Source: Sphingobium sp. TCM1
Lineage (GTDB): Bacteria > Pseudomonadota > Alphaproteobacteria > Sphingomonadales > Sphingomonadaceae
Reading direction: 5' to 3'
DNA: 64,000 nt
NCBI RefSeq assembly: GCF_001650725.1
Contig: NZ_LXVX01000012.1
Coordinates: 124,001 to 188,000 of the forward strand
Shown here: in pieces, positions 17,769 to 26,634 of the stretch
How positions within the stretch are numbered: the stretch's first letter is position 1
Layout: the number at the start of each line of letters is the position of its first letter
Position numbers and translations under genes: made by a program
The notes under the pieces: model-generated
What the model was told of the DNA's origin: nothing
Databases searched by the model: none
What the model saw: only the letters and a program-made list of their open reading frames with translations

Positions 17769-18964
17769 GATCGGAGTTGCCGGAACGACACCAGAATGGC
17801 TGCGACCCCGGCCGCCAGAGCTACAGGGATAATAGCTTGCAGCACGGTACCCATCTCTCCGCCAGCGGACACCAGCGTGGCGCCCAATAGCGGACCGGCG
17901 ATCGAACCGATTCGTCCTGCCGCCACTGAAGCCCCCACGCCCGTTCCGCGGGACGCGACGGGATAGAGACGCGGAGCGAGAGCGTAGAGATAGGATTGGG
18001 TGAGGAGTATCGCGCCGCCCAACAGGAACGCGAAAAGGATCGCGGTCTGAGCTTCGTTGATGGTAGGGGCATACCAGAGAAGCAGGGGGATGGTGGTGAA
18101 GGCGCCGAGTGCGACGAGCCACCCCCGCCGCAGATCGAGCAATGGCGCCGTGATCGCGCAAAGGACAAGGCCGCCCCCGTTGAAGGCAAGCTGCGCCAGA
18201 AATGTCGTGCGACGATCCAGCCCCAATGCGGTCAGAAGCGTGGGCAGCCAGTTGAGCACCAGATAGAGAATGACCAACGTGGCGAAAAAGCTGGTCCAGA
18301 TCAGCAGCGTCGATGTCATTCGTCCGCCACCGAAAAGCGCGTCGGCCACGCCCTGCGGCTTGTCCTTCAATTGCATCGGCGCGCTGGCGGGCGGCATGAC
18401 GCGCCATAGAATGGCTGCCAGCAGCAGCGGCAATGCGCCGCCGATGATGAAGGGCGTTCGCCAGTCGGTCCCCAGCGCTGCGCCGATCAGGCTGACCGCC
18501 GCCCCGCCGATCGGGACGCCGCAATAGAGCCATGCCACGGCACGGCGTTCCCGCCCCGGCGGTGCATGGTCCGATGTAAAGGCCAGCAGATTGGGTAGCG
18601 CGCCCCCCAGACCGAGACCGGTGGCGATGCGCGTTGCGATCAGCATGGCGGGGTTTTGGGACAGGCCGGTGAGGATCGAGGCTGTGCCGAATGCGACGAC
18701 CGACCAAAGCAATATCCTCTCCCGCCCCAGCCGGTCGGACAGTCGCCCGCCCGCCAGAGCGCCGATCAGCAGGCCCATGGTGCTGGCGCTGAAAAACCAA
18801 CCCAATATGGCGGGATCGAGCGAAAAATCGGCCTTCAGATTGGGCGCGGCGATGCCCGCGACCTGAAGGTCGAAACCCTCCAGTATCGCGATGAGGAAAC
18901 AGATGAAGGCAACAAGCGGCGATCGCACCATATCGGCCTGTCGATGCGCCAATCTTTCCCCCAT
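17765..18964 (-). CDS. MFS transporter, aromatic acid:H+ symporter (AAHS) type
   Basis: A 399-residue twelve-helix carrier. Helix 1 carries the LEGFDLQVAG signature (LDGxD-like) and the GGRLSDRLGRER loop between helices 2 and 3 that mark the AAHS group (PcaK, MhpT, BenK). It probably imports an aromatic or other carboxylic acid with protons. The start at 18964 has GGAGAGG seven bases upstream; the ORF to 19030 would overlap the EthD gene. It is translationally coupled to the SMR gene downstream and belongs to the minus-strand set starting at 21154. Confidence 0.88.
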   Translation of the reverse strand: MGERLAHRQADMVRSPLVAFICFLIAILEGFDLQVAGIAAPNLKADFSLDPAILGWFFSASTMGLLIGALAGGRLSDRLGRERILLWSVVAFGTASILTGLSQNPAMLIATRIATGLGLGGALPNLLAFTSDHAPPGRERRAVAWLYCGVPIGGAAVSLIGAALGTDWRTPFIIGGALPLLLAAILWRVMPPASAPMQLKDKPQGVADALFGGGRMTSTLLIWTSFFATLVILYLVLNWLPTLLTALGLDRRTTFLAQLAFNGGGLVLCAITAPLLDLRRGWLVALGAFTTIPLLLWYAPTINEAQTAILFAFLLGGAILLTQSYLYALAPRLYPVASRGTGVGASVAAGRIGSIAGPLLGATLVSAGGEMGTVLQAIIPVALAAGVAAILVSFRQLRS

Positions 18965-18987
18965 GCGATCCTCTCCGACACCGACAT

Positions 18988-19350
18988 CTATCCCTTGATC
19001 AGTTCTGGATGGGCAATGAAGGAAAGGCAATTGTCGAGATCGACGAAGCGGGGTTCGTCGGGTCTTACATTCGACAGATAGCGCGGTTCGGCGAAGGCCT
19101 TTTCCATCGCCTCTGAACTGGCAAAGGTGATCGCCGCGACGCCGTCAAATTCTCCGGCTGCGCCGAACATCGCTGACAGCGCCGCCAGTTGGGCGTTCCC
19201 GTGGAACTGTTCGTAGCGCAGTATGTGACGGCTGAAATCCTCACAGGCCAGCAGCAGCGGCGCATGGACGCCACGCCAATATTGCGAAAATGCAGCTGGC
19301 TCCATGCCTGCCCGACGTTTGATGAAGACGATGAGGGTCGCCGCCATCAT
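18988..19350 (-). CDS. EthD-domain protein
   Basis: A 120-residue dimeric alpha-beta barrel protein of the EthD family (IVFIKRRAGMEPAAFSQYWRGVHAPLLL N-terminal pattern, followed by the RYEQFH strand). EthD proteins accompany P450 systems, such as ethyl tert-butyl ether degradation, and polyketide or catabolic gene sets; the molecular role is unclear. The start ATG at 19350 overlaps the stop of the aldo/keto reductase. Its presence beside a P450 region supports a xenobiotic or terpenoid catabolic function for this set. Confidence 0.82.
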   Translation of the reverse strand: MMAATLIVFIKRRAGMEPAAFSQYWRGVHAPLLLACEDFSRHILRYEQFHGNAQLAALSAMFGAAGEFDGVAAITFASSEAMEKAFAEPRYLSNVRPDEPRFVDLDNCLSFIAHPELIKG

Positions 19351-20420
19351 CGATCATCCTGCGGTCCGAAGTCATGGGGAGGAAAGCGCGGAATATCGAT
19401 CTGGTCGAACATGCCCCCATAGCCAAGCGCCATCGGCATGTCCCAGTTCAGCATGGAATAGGGATGCCCGGCGTCGAACGCGCTGGCCGCATTCAGCCGT
19501 GTTATGGCATCCTGCGGCAGATCCAGCGTCACCGCTGCCAGATTTTCCCGCATCTGTTCCACCCGCGTAGCCCCTGCAATGGGAATGATGCCGCGCGCGA
19601 TGATCCAGGCCAGCGCAACCTGCGATGCCTTGACGCCCAGTTCCCCGGCGATTTCGTCGACTGCGATCGCGATCGCGCGATTGCGGGCGTCGAGTTGCTG
19701 CAACTGCATGGAATCCATTCGCTTGGGTGCGTCGTCACCAGTTGAGGTGGGGCGCGTATATTTACCGCTCAATATGCCGCCAGCAAGCGGTGACCATGCG
19801 GTGATGCCGATGTCATGCGTCATGGCGAGCGGTATATGTTCGCGCTCGATCGAACGCTGCACCAGACTATATTCCAGCTGCATGCAACTGATCGGCGCCA
19901 GCCCGCGTAGGTCGTGAAAGGTTTGCGCGCGCGACACGACCCACGCGGGAACATCGGAAAGGCCGATGTGCAGGATTTTCCCTGCCGCTATCGCATCGGT
20001 CAGCGCCCGCTGCACCTCTTCGACCGGGGTGGTAAAGTCCCACCAGTGGACGAGGTACAGGTCGATATAATCGGTCCCCAGCCGTTTCAGGCTGGCATCG
20101 AGCGACCGGACGATGCTCTTGCGATGCACGCCCGCCGCATTGGGATCGCCGCCGCCGGGAACGGCATTGGCATATTTGGTCGCTACCACGAAACGATCCC
20201 GATCGGACGCGATGAAGCGCCCGATCATCTTTTCGCTTTCCCCGCCAGTGTACATGTTGGCGGTGTCGATGAAGTTGCCGCCAGCCTCGACATAAGCGTC
20301 GAAAACGGGGCGGCATTCCTCTTCGGGACGCGACCAATCAGCCGCCGTCCCGAAGGTCATGGTGCCAAGGGCGAGCTTCGAGACCCGAAGCCCGCTGCGG
20401 CCTAGCAGGGAATAGCGCAT
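19347..20420 (-). CDS. Aldo/keto reductase
   Basis: A 357-residue NADPH-dependent (beta/alpha)8-barrel reductase. The catalytic tetrad is Asp and Tyr in FIDTANMYTGGESE, Lys in VVATKYAN and His in LYLVHWWD. The GITAWSPLAGGILSGKY segment is typical of YajO/Tas-like and potassium-channel-beta-like members. It would reduce a ketone or aldehyde, or oxidise the alcohol in a catabolic setting. The start at 20420 (MRYSLLGRSGLRVS) matches the family; the frame continuing to 20465 overlaps the preceding gene. Confidence 0.92.
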   Translation of the reverse strand: MRYSLLGRSGLRVSKLALGTMTFGTAADWSRPEEECRPVFDAYVEAGGNFIDTANMYTGGESEKMIGRFIASDRDRFVVATKYANAVPGGGDPNAAGVHRKSIVRSLDASLKRLGTDYIDLYLVHWWDFTTPVEEVQRALTDAIAAGKILHIGLSDVPAWVVSRAQTFHDLRGLAPISCMQLEYSLVQRSIEREHIPLAMTHDIGITAWSPLAGGILSGKYTRPTSTGDDAPKRMDSMQLQQLDARNRAIAIAVDEIAGELGVKASQVALAWIIARGIIPIAGATRVEQMRENLAAVTLDLPQDAITRLNAASAFDAGHPYSMLNWDMPMALGYGGMFDQIDIPRFPPHDFGPQDDR

Positions 20421-20434
20421 GGCGTTCCGTCCGA

Positions 20435-21154
20435 TCAGGCGTTCAGGCCCGGATTGTTGCGCCATGCTTCATCGGGCGCCGGAATGAGGCCCAGTTGCAT
20501 GGCGAATTCGCGGAAATTCCAGTGGGTGCGGCAGCGGACGATCTTGCCATTCTTGTACATCTGGGTCGTGGTGCCGCGCGTCACCGTGGTCTTGCCTGCC
20601 GCGGGGATGCCGAAAAAGTCGCTGTTGTGCGTCGCTTTCCAGACCCACTGCATATAGCCCCACTCATCATAGTCCAGGTCGGCGCCCAGATAGATGTTGT
20701 TCGCGAAACGGGCATAGTCGCCCTCCAGCTCGCCCTGCCATTCGGGCGGCGTGCCTTCGGTGCGGCGGACCCCGCGCGAACGGCCGGCGGGGCCGCCGTC
20801 ATAGGTCAGAACCTCGAACTTGTGGATGCCGAAGGGGCTGTCGGGGCCGCTGTTGTTGAACACGACGAAGGCCTTGTAGAGATCCTCCTTGGTCGTGATC
20901 GTCTGCATGAATTCAATGTCTTCCCAGACGAAATCGTCGGCATAATAGCCCAGCACCTCTTCGGCGCCCTTGTCGAAAAAGGCCGTCACCCAATCCTGCG
21001 CCGCTTCGAAGCTCTTATGTTCGCGGGCGCCGCCGCCCTGCGCGATGGGGGCGTCGGCGGTGATCGATGTGCTGCTGCGCAGCCTTTGCAGCACGTCCTG
21101 CTGATCGGGCGAAAGATGGGCGTCATTTACCAACGGCGCGTATAGAATATGCAT
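20435..21154 (-). CDS. SnoaL/NTF2-like fold protein
   Basis: A 239-residue protein whose core (FEAAQDWVTAFFDKGAEEVLGYYADDFVWEDIEF onward, ending CRTHWNFREF) has the NTF2/SnoaL pattern: a helix, a trailing acidic DDFVWED strand and a curved sheet. Such folds include ester cyclases, epoxide hydrolases and dehydratases. No catalytic function can be fixed. It is the first gene of the minus-strand set (SnoaL-like, AKR, EthD, AAHS, SMR) and faces the P450 at 21395 across a 240-bp divergent region. It has an N-terminal extension of about 45 residues before the domain. Confidence 0.7.
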   Translation of the reverse strand: MHILYAPLVNDAHLSPDQQDVLQRLRSSTSITADAPIAQGGGAREHKSFEAAQDWVTAFFDKGAEEVLGYYADDFVWEDIEFMQTITTKEDLYKAFVVFNNSGPDSPFGIHKFEVLTYDGGPAGRSRGVRRTEGTPPEWQGELEGDYARFANNIYLGADLDYDEWGYMQWVWKATHNSDFFGIPAAGKTTVTRGTTTQMYKNGKIVRCRTHWNFREFAMQLGLIPAPDEAWRNNPGLNA

Positions 21155-21259
21155 GGCTCCGGGCCTCTCCTGCTGTCGTTCTGCATTTTCGGTCTTGATG
21201 GGAGTGTGTCGGTTGCCCCGTCCGGAATCTACAGCAGATTGGGTCAGGTGAGGGCGAAA

Positions 21260-21267
21260 CGTGACAT
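21260..21267. promoter_or_regulatory. CGTGACAT motif in the SnoaL/P450 divergent region
   Basis: The 240-bp gap 21155-21394 separates two divergent operons. It contains CGTGACAT, the same octamer that forms one arm of the inverted repeat upstream of the Rieske operon (26545-26552). It may be a half-site for the AraC regulator at 25397-26425. A single octamer match is weak evidence. Confidence 0.25.
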
Positions 21268-21394
21268 CAGGGCCATATCTGGCACATCCTGCTCCCGACT
21301 GGCACGATCCGCCCTTCGATCACGCCCCGGAATAGCGCAGTCTTGCTGCAACAACAGCGCCGCCTAAACGACCGGCGCGAGGATGTGGAGTGGG

Positions 21395-22645
21395 ATGACG
21401 ATGACGGCGATCATGGAAGCCAATGCCGGCGGCGCGAGCGGGAAGCTGGAATATGACCCGCTGGACCCGCAGGTGAAGCATGAACCCTATCCCTATTATG
21501 TAGAGCTTCGTCGAAATGAACCGGTCAAATGGCTTCCAGGCCTTCAGGCCTATGGCGTTGCGCGCTACGACGATATCGACGCGCTGCTGAAGGACGGGCG
21601 TACTTTCAGTTCCGGCAAGTTTTGGCCTGCGCTGCTCGGCGAATATGATCCGGTGCCGGAGGAGGCGCCGATGATATCGATGGACCCGCCCGGCCACATG
21701 CAGCTCCGGCGGATCGCCAACAAGGCGTTCGTACCGTCCAAGGTGAATGGCCTGCGCGATCGCACCTATGAAATCGCCAATCTGCTGGTAGACGATATTA
21801 TCGCCAAGCATGGCCCGGAAGGGGAGTTTGATTTTGCCTGGGAGTTCACGGCGCTCTACCCGGTCACGGTCGTGGCTGAGGTATTGGGTGTGCCAACCGA
21901 TCGCCGGGCCGAGTTCAAGGTTTGGGTCGACGACGTGCTGTCGGCGGCCAATCGGGCGGCCTATGGGCCAGAGAAGCTAGCCCATATCGCCGCGAGCGCC
22001 AGGAAGATGCGCGACTTCTTCGAGGAACTTTACGACGACCGGGTCCAGAATCTGGGCGACGACCTGATCTCCACCTTCATCACCACCGAAGTCGACGGGC
22101 AGAAGCTGTCACGCAATCAGGTGCTATCCATGGCGATCCTGCTGCTGATCGGTGGTGTCGAGACGACGACTAACCTGCTGGGAACCACCCTGATCGAATT
22201 GAACCGACATCGCGACGTGTTCGACCGCGTGCTGGCGGATCACGGCCTGATCCCGGCGGCTCTGGAGGAGGTGCTGCGTTACAATCCCCCGGTCCAGATT
22301 ATCTTCCGCCATACGACGGTGGATACGGAGATTGCCGGTGTAAAGATTCCGGCTGGATCGGCGATCATGCCCATATTGGCCTCGGCGAACCGCGACGAGA
22401 GCAAGTTCGACAATCCCGAAGTCTTCGATATCGATCGCAAGATCGAGGTGCCGCTGATGTCCTTTGGACAGGGGCCGCATTTCTGTCTGGGCAATTATCT
22501 CAGCCGGATGGAGGCGAAGTCGGCGCTGGAAGTCGTCTTCTCACGCTTTTCGCTGATCGAGCCGGTTTCGGACGAGGTCCATTGGCTGGATTCCTATTTC
22601 GCGCGCGGGCCCCATGTCCTGCCGGTGCGCTACAAGGTGCGGTGA
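21395..22645 (+). CDS. Cytochrome P450
   Basis: A class-I bacterial P450 of about 416 residues. It has the heme loop FGQGPHFCLGNYLSR with the Cys ligand, the I-helix oxygen-activation motif LLLIGGVETTTN, and the K-helix ExxR in EEVLRYNPP. No membrane anchor is present, so it is cytosolic and needs a ferredoxin. It is followed by an FMN-dependent hydroxyacid dehydrogenase and an aldehyde dehydrogenase in the same direction. The start is uncertain: ATG 21395 or 21401 both follow GGAGTGGG, while ATG 21383 lacks a spaced ribosome site. The substrate is unknown. The nearest ferredoxin is the Rieske protein at 26635. Confidence 0.93.
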   Translation: MTMTAIMEANAGGASGKLEYDPLDPQVKHEPYPYYVELRRNEPVKWLPGLQAYGVARYDDIDALLKDGRTFSSGKFWPALLGEYDPVPEEAPMISMDPPGHMQLRRIANKAFVPSKVNGLRDRTYEIANLLVDDIIAKHGPEGEFDFAWEFTALYPVTVVAEVLGVPTDRRAEFKVWVDDVLSAANRAAYGPEKLAHIAASARKMRDFFEELYDDRVQNLGDDLISTFITTEVDGQKLSRNQVLSMAILLLIGGVETTTNLLGTTLIELNRHRDVFDRVLADHGLIPAALEEVLRYNPPVQIIFRHTTVDTEIAGVKIPAGSAIMPILASANRDESKFDNPEVFDIDRKIEVPLMSFGQGPHFCLGNYLSRMEAKSALEVVFSRFSLIEPVSDEVHWLDSYFARGPHVLPVRYKVR

Positions 22646-22716
22646 CGTCCGCAAGACGCAGTGATGAAAAGAACAAGGACGCCTGAAGCGGCGTCTTACA
22701 GGGAGGCCTGACGGGC

Positions 22717-23931
22717 ATGGCTCGAACCGGCAATTGCCATAATATCGCCGACTTCGAACGGCTCGCGCGGAAACGCCTGCCTGCGCCGCTCTATCATTAT
22801 ATCGCGGGTGGCGCGGATGACGAACGGACCGTGCGAGCCAATGTCGAGGGGTTCGATCGTTATAATCTGGTCCCCGACTATTTGAAGGATATTCGGTCGA
22901 TCGATATGTCGCGCAGGGTGTTGGGCCGCGATCTGACATGGCCTCTTCTGCTTGCCCCCACGGGCATGACGCGCATGTTCCATCGCGACGGCGAGCTGGG
23001 CGTTGCGCGGGAAGCTGCGCGAAGCGGCGTGGGCTATGCGCTATCGACCATGGCGACATCCAGCATCGAGGATGTCGGGCGGGCCAGTGCCGGGGCGAAG
23101 ATTTTTCAGCTTTATCTGCTGAATGACGAGAAGCTGAATTTCGCGATGATCGATCGCTGCAAGGCGGCCGGTTTCGATGCCCTCTGCCTGACGGTGGATA
23201 CGGTCGTTGCGGGCAACCGCGAAAGGGATTTGCGGACTGGCCTGACCGTGCCGCCGCGCCTGACGCCCGCCAGTCTGATGGCCTTCTCATTGCGTCCGCG
23301 CTGGTGTGCCGATTATCTGACCAGTACGGCGTTCAGCCTGCCCAATGTCGCCGCTGCGGAGGGCGGCGGCGATCTTTCGACCCTGTCGGCCTATTTTGCG
23401 GCGCGCATGGAACGGAACATCACCTGGAGCGCGGTGGAACGCATCGCGCAATATTGGGGCGGTCCTTTCGCGATCAAAGGCATCCAGTCCGTTCGCGATG
23501 CGCGCATGGCAGCCGCATCGGGCGCAACAGCGGTCATCCTGTCCAATCATGGCGGGCGCCAGCTGGATAGCGCGGCGCCCACGATCGACCTGCTGGCGGA
23601 TATTGTCGATGCGACGGGCGATCGACTGGAGATCATCCTCGACGGTGGCATTCGTCGCGGCAGTCATATCGTAAAGGCTCTTGCCATGGGGGCGACCGCC
23701 TGCATGACGGGGCGGCCCTATCTCTATGGGCTCAGCGCCTTTGGTGCTGCTGGCGTCGCGCGCGTTCTGGAACTGCTGCGTGCCGAAACCGAACGCACGC
23801 TAGGCCTGCTCGGTTGCGCCAGCCTCAGCGATCTGGGCCGCAATCATATTCGATTGGCGACTGATGTGCCGGACTTTCTTGCCGACAAGGATTCCGGGCG
23901 TTCCGCCACCCCATTGCGAAACATCCTCTGA
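22717..23931 (+). CDS. FMN-dependent alpha-hydroxyacid dehydrogenase
   Basis: A 404-residue (beta/alpha)8 flavoprotein of the lactate/mandelate/glycolate oxidase family. The catalytic His lies in ILSNHGGRQLD, the family Tyr in APLYHYIAGGADDE, and FMN-phosphate binding in LDGGIRRGSHIVKALAMGA. It oxidises an (S)-2-hydroxyacid to the 2-oxoacid, passing electrons to O2 or the respiratory chain. GGGAGG sits upstream of ATG 22717. Its place between a P450 and an AldA-like dehydrogenase, and upstream of a 2-oxoacid:ferredoxin oxidoreductase, suggests that it forms the 2-oxoacid used by that enzyme. Confidence 0.92.
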   Translation: MARTGNCHNIADFERLARKRLPAPLYHYIAGGADDERTVRANVEGFDRYNLVPDYLKDIRSIDMSRRVLGRDLTWPLLLAPTGMTRMFHRDGELGVAREAARSGVGYALSTMATSSIEDVGRASAGAKIFQLYLLNDEKLNFAMIDRCKAAGFDALCLTVDTVVAGNRERDLRTGLTVPPRLTPASLMAFSLRPRWCADYLTSTAFSLPNVAAAEGGGDLSTLSAYFAARMERNITWSAVERIAQYWGGPFAIKGIQSVRDARMAAASGATAVILSNHGGRQLDSAAPTIDLLADIVDATGDRLEIILDGGIRRGSHIVKALAMGATACMTGRPYLYGLSAFGAAGVARVLELLRAETERTLGLLGCASLSDLGRNHIRLATDVPDFLADKDSGRSATPLRNIL

Positions 23932-23948
23932 CCAGGGCGGCACCTACC

Positions 23949-25376
23949 ATGGACCTAAGCTTCGAAAATTTCATCGGCGGCGAATTCACCTCTGGCAACA
24001 ATGTGATCGATGTCCTCAACCCCGCAACGGGTGCCCTGATCGGACGCGCGCCCGATGCGGATAGGGGTGTGGTCGATGCCGCTCTTCGCGCCGCCGATGC
24101 TGCTCAGGCGGATTGGGGTCGCTTGCCCGCCCATACACGCGGACTTGCCCTCCGGGCGATCGCTGCGAAAATCCGGGAGAAATTGCCGGAGCTGGCGCGG
24201 ATCACAGCTCTGGAGCAAGGCAAAGTCCTGCCCCTTGCGGAGCTGGAGATCGCGCTGACGGCCGAATATCTCGATTATATGGCCGAATGGGGCCGCCGGA
24301 TCGAGGGGGAGGTGATCTCCAGCGACCGACCGGGCGAGACCATGCTGATGTTCCGGCGGCCGATGGGGGTGGTGGCGGGTATCCTGCCATGGAATTTCCC
24401 CTTCTTCATGGTTGCACGCAAGGTCGCGCCTGCCCTCGTCACCGGCAACACGATCGTCGTCAAACCGTCGGAGGAAACGCCTTTCGGTGCGGCGGCCTTT
24501 GCGCGGCTGGTTGCGGAAACCGACCTTCCGGCGGGCGTATTCAACCTTGTTTGCGGACGTGGTGAGACGACAGGGGCGGCGTTGGTGTCGCACCCGACCG
24601 TTCAGATGATCAGCTTCACAGGTAGCTCGGCCGCTGGTTCCGCGATCATGGCCAGCGCGGCGCGCAACATAACCAAGGTCAATCTGGAATTGGGCGGGAA
24701 AGCGCCTGTGATCGTGCTCGACGATGCGGATGTGGATCTTGCCGTCCAGACGCTGACCATGTCCAAGACCATCAATACGGGGCAGGCCTGCAATTGTGCT
24801 GAGCGCGTCTATGTCCAGAAGGGCGTGGCGCAGCAATTCCGGGAAAAGCTGGCCGCGTCCATCGGGGCGATCAGCCAGGGCGATCCCCTGGGCGAGGTGC
24901 AGGTTGCAATGGGTCCTGTCATCAATCGTGCCGCAGTCCAGCGGATCGAAGCGCTGGTCGACAATGCCCGTTCGCTTGGCGCGGAGGTGCTGGCTGGTGG
25001 ATCCGCGCTCGAAGGCCCCGGCTGTCATTATCGGCCCACCCTGCTTTCCGGAACGACGCCTGACATGGACATCATGCATCGGGAGATTTTCGGGCCGGTG
25101 ATTGTGGTGAATGAGATTGGCGATCTGGACGAAGGCATCGCCCTTGCCAATGCCAGCGATTATGGTCTGTCCTCCTCCATCTTCACCCGCAGCCTGTCAT
25201 CGGCGATGAAGGCGATTTCGGAACTGCGCTTTGGCGAAACCTATGTGAATCGCGAGCATTTCGAGGCGATTCAAGGTTTCCATGCCGGGGTGCGCAAGTC
25301 GGGCATAGGCGGCACGGACGGCAAGCACGGACTATACGAATATACCCACACCCAGGTCGCCTATATCCAGACCTGA
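23949..25376 (+). CDS. Aldehyde dehydrogenase, AldA-like
   Basis: A 475-residue NAD(P)-dependent aldehyde dehydrogenase. The catalytic Cys lies in GQACNCAERVYV, a context shared with lactaldehyde/glycolaldehyde dehydrogenase AldA, and the general-base Glu in NLELGGKAPVIV. The cofactor loop FTGSSAAGS and the PWNFPFF motif are present. An AldA relative would turn a 2-hydroxyaldehyde into a 2-hydroxyacid, which is the substrate class of the preceding enzyme. It begins 17 bases after that gene and ends convergent with araC across a short hairpin. Confidence 0.92.
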   Translation: MDLSFENFIGGEFTSGNNVIDVLNPATGALIGRAPDADRGVVDAALRAADAAQADWGRLPAHTRGLALRAIAAKIREKLPELARITALEQGKVLPLAELEIALTAEYLDYMAEWGRRIEGEVISSDRPGETMLMFRRPMGVVAGILPWNFPFFMVARKVAPALVTGNTIVVKPSEETPFGAAAFARLVAETDLPAGVFNLVCGRGETTGAALVSHPTVQMISFTGSSAAGSAIMASAARNITKVNLELGGKAPVIVLDDADVDLAVQTLTMSKTINTGQACNCAERVYVQKGVAQQFREKLAASIGAISQGDPLGEVQVAMGPVINRAAVQRIEALVDNARSLGAEVLAGGSALEGPGCHYRPTLLSGTTPDMDIMHREIFGPVIVVNEIGDLDEGIALANASDYGLSSSIFTRSLSSAMKAISELRFGETYVNREHFEAIQGFHAGVRKSGIGGTDGKHGLYEYTHTQVAYIQT

Positions 25377-25384
25377 GTCGCGCG

Positions 25385-25411
25385 GCGAAAGGCGGTTTAG
25401 GCCGCCTTCGC
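25385..25411. terminator. Bidirectional terminator-like hairpin between aldA-like gene and araC-type gene
   Basis: GCGAAAGGCGG and CCGCCTTCGC pair over ten bases with one bulged A around the loop TTTAGG, overlapping the stop codon of the AraC gene. No long U tract follows on either strand, so efficiency is uncertain. Confidence 0.4.
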
Positions 25412-26425
25412 CACAGGCTCTTCGCTGAAAACGGTGCTGGGGCGACGGCCCGTCCATTGCTTGAATGCGCGAGAGAAGGTGCCGTTGTCGGAAAAGCCCA
25501 GCTGATAGGCAACCTCGCTGAGGCACATGCCGCGCTGAAGATATTGGAAAGCCAGTTCTTCGCGCAACTGCCGCAATACATCGGCGAACGTCGTCCCCTC
25601 ATTTTTCAGCCGTCGCAGCAAAGTCCGTTCGGTCATGCCCAGACGCCGCGCCGTTTCCACCTTCGACGGGACCTCGTCCGGCAATTGGGCGATCATCAGA
25701 TCACGGACCCGCGTCGCAAAGCGGCCGACCATGCGCTGTTCCAGATGGCGATTGGCCGCTCCGTCCAGCAGGGACGCCAGTTCCTCGTCAGAGGACAGGA
25801 TGCGGCGTTCCAGATCCTGCTTGCGGAAGACCATGCCGTTTTGCGCATCCTCGAACTGCACTGGGCAGCCGAAGAATTTGGAGAAATTCGCGGTCATTGC
25901 CGGCTTTTCATGGGCGAAGCGGACCTCCACCGGCACCAGCCGCTCGTTGATGATCCAGCGAAGGTAGGACAGGACGCTGGCGACCACGGTATCGACCGTC
26001 TGATAGATCGGTGGATCGCCGCCCGTGTCGAAGTGGAATTCAAGCATGACCTGATCCTGCGTTTCCGTCAGCGTCGCCGTGGCGGAATCGGATATCAGGC
26101 GGCAATAATAGGCGAAACGATGCAGCGCCTTCGACAGGGTTGACGAGCAACTCATCGAGTAGCCGACCACATGGAAAGTCGCCGGGCGCACTTCGGCAGC
26201 GACCTTGAAACCGAAATCCGGGTCGCCGGTCAGCTCGACGGCCTTGCGCCACAATTTCCAGACATCGGCCTGAGAATATCGGCTGAAGCCGCCCTCCAGC
26301 AGCGCCGGGTCCATGCCGATTTCAGCCAGCACGGCATCGGTATCAACCCCCTCGGTTCGCATGGCGCGAATAATCGCCAGTACCCATCCCGTCGATGCGG
26401 ACCGTGCAATGCCCGTTACAGTCAC
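25397..26425 (-). CDS. AraC-family transcriptional regulator
   Basis: A 342-residue regulator with an N-terminal ligand-binding domain of the arabinose-binding-2/OruR type (STGWVLAIIRAMRTEGVD...) and a C-terminal double HTH of AraC type (ETARRLGMTERTLLRRLKNEG; YLQRGMCLSEVAYQLGFSD; FSRAFKQWTGRRPS). It likely binds a pathway intermediate and activates the divergent Rieske-GST-oxidoreductase operon, and possibly the P450 operon upstream. The divergent region carries two inverted repeats that are candidate operators. Confidence 0.92.
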   Translation of the reverse strand: MTVTGIARSASTGWVLAIIRAMRTEGVDTDAVLAEIGMDPALLEGGFSRYSQADVWKLWRKAVELTGDPDFGFKVAAEVRPATFHVVGYSMSCSSTLSKALHRFAYYCRLISDSATATLTETQDQVMLEFHFDTGGDPPIYQTVDTVVASVLSYLRWIINERLVPVEVRFAHEKPAMTANFSKFFGCPVQFEDAQNGMVFRKQDLERRILSSDEELASLLDGAANRHLEQRMVGRFATRVRDLMIAQLPDEVPSKVETARRLGMTERTLLRRLKNEGTTFADVLRQLREELAFQYLQRGMCLSEVAYQLGFSDNGTFSRAFKQWTGRRPSTVFSEEPVAKAA

Positions 26426-26447
26426 GTCACTCTCCTAAAAGCGACAG

Positions 26448-26551
26448 GGACATATTGTCCTTTTTTGCTGGGTTGAGGGTCGCGCTTTGGAAGGCTCCCG
26501 TCAACGCATTTCGTGGCGAAACCGGGCGTGCTGTCACGTTTTGCCGTGACA
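26448..26551. promoter_or_regulatory. Two inverted repeats in the AraC/Rieske divergent promoter
   Basis: GGACA-TAT-TGTCC (26448-26460) lies 22 bp from the AraC start codon. TGTCACG-TTTTGC-CGTGACA (26532-26551) is a perfect 7-bp inverted repeat placed about 85 bp before the Rieske start. The arm CGTGAC also appears (as GTCACG) at 26421-26426 beside the AraC start. They are good candidates for regulator binding; which protein binds is inference. Confidence 0.5.
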
Positions 26552-26634
26552 TGGCGTTGTCGGCCCTGCCCGCAAGCGCCGCATCAAGATAAGTATCGAT
26601 CAGAGACGCAAATGGCGCAAGGAGAGTGGGCGGG

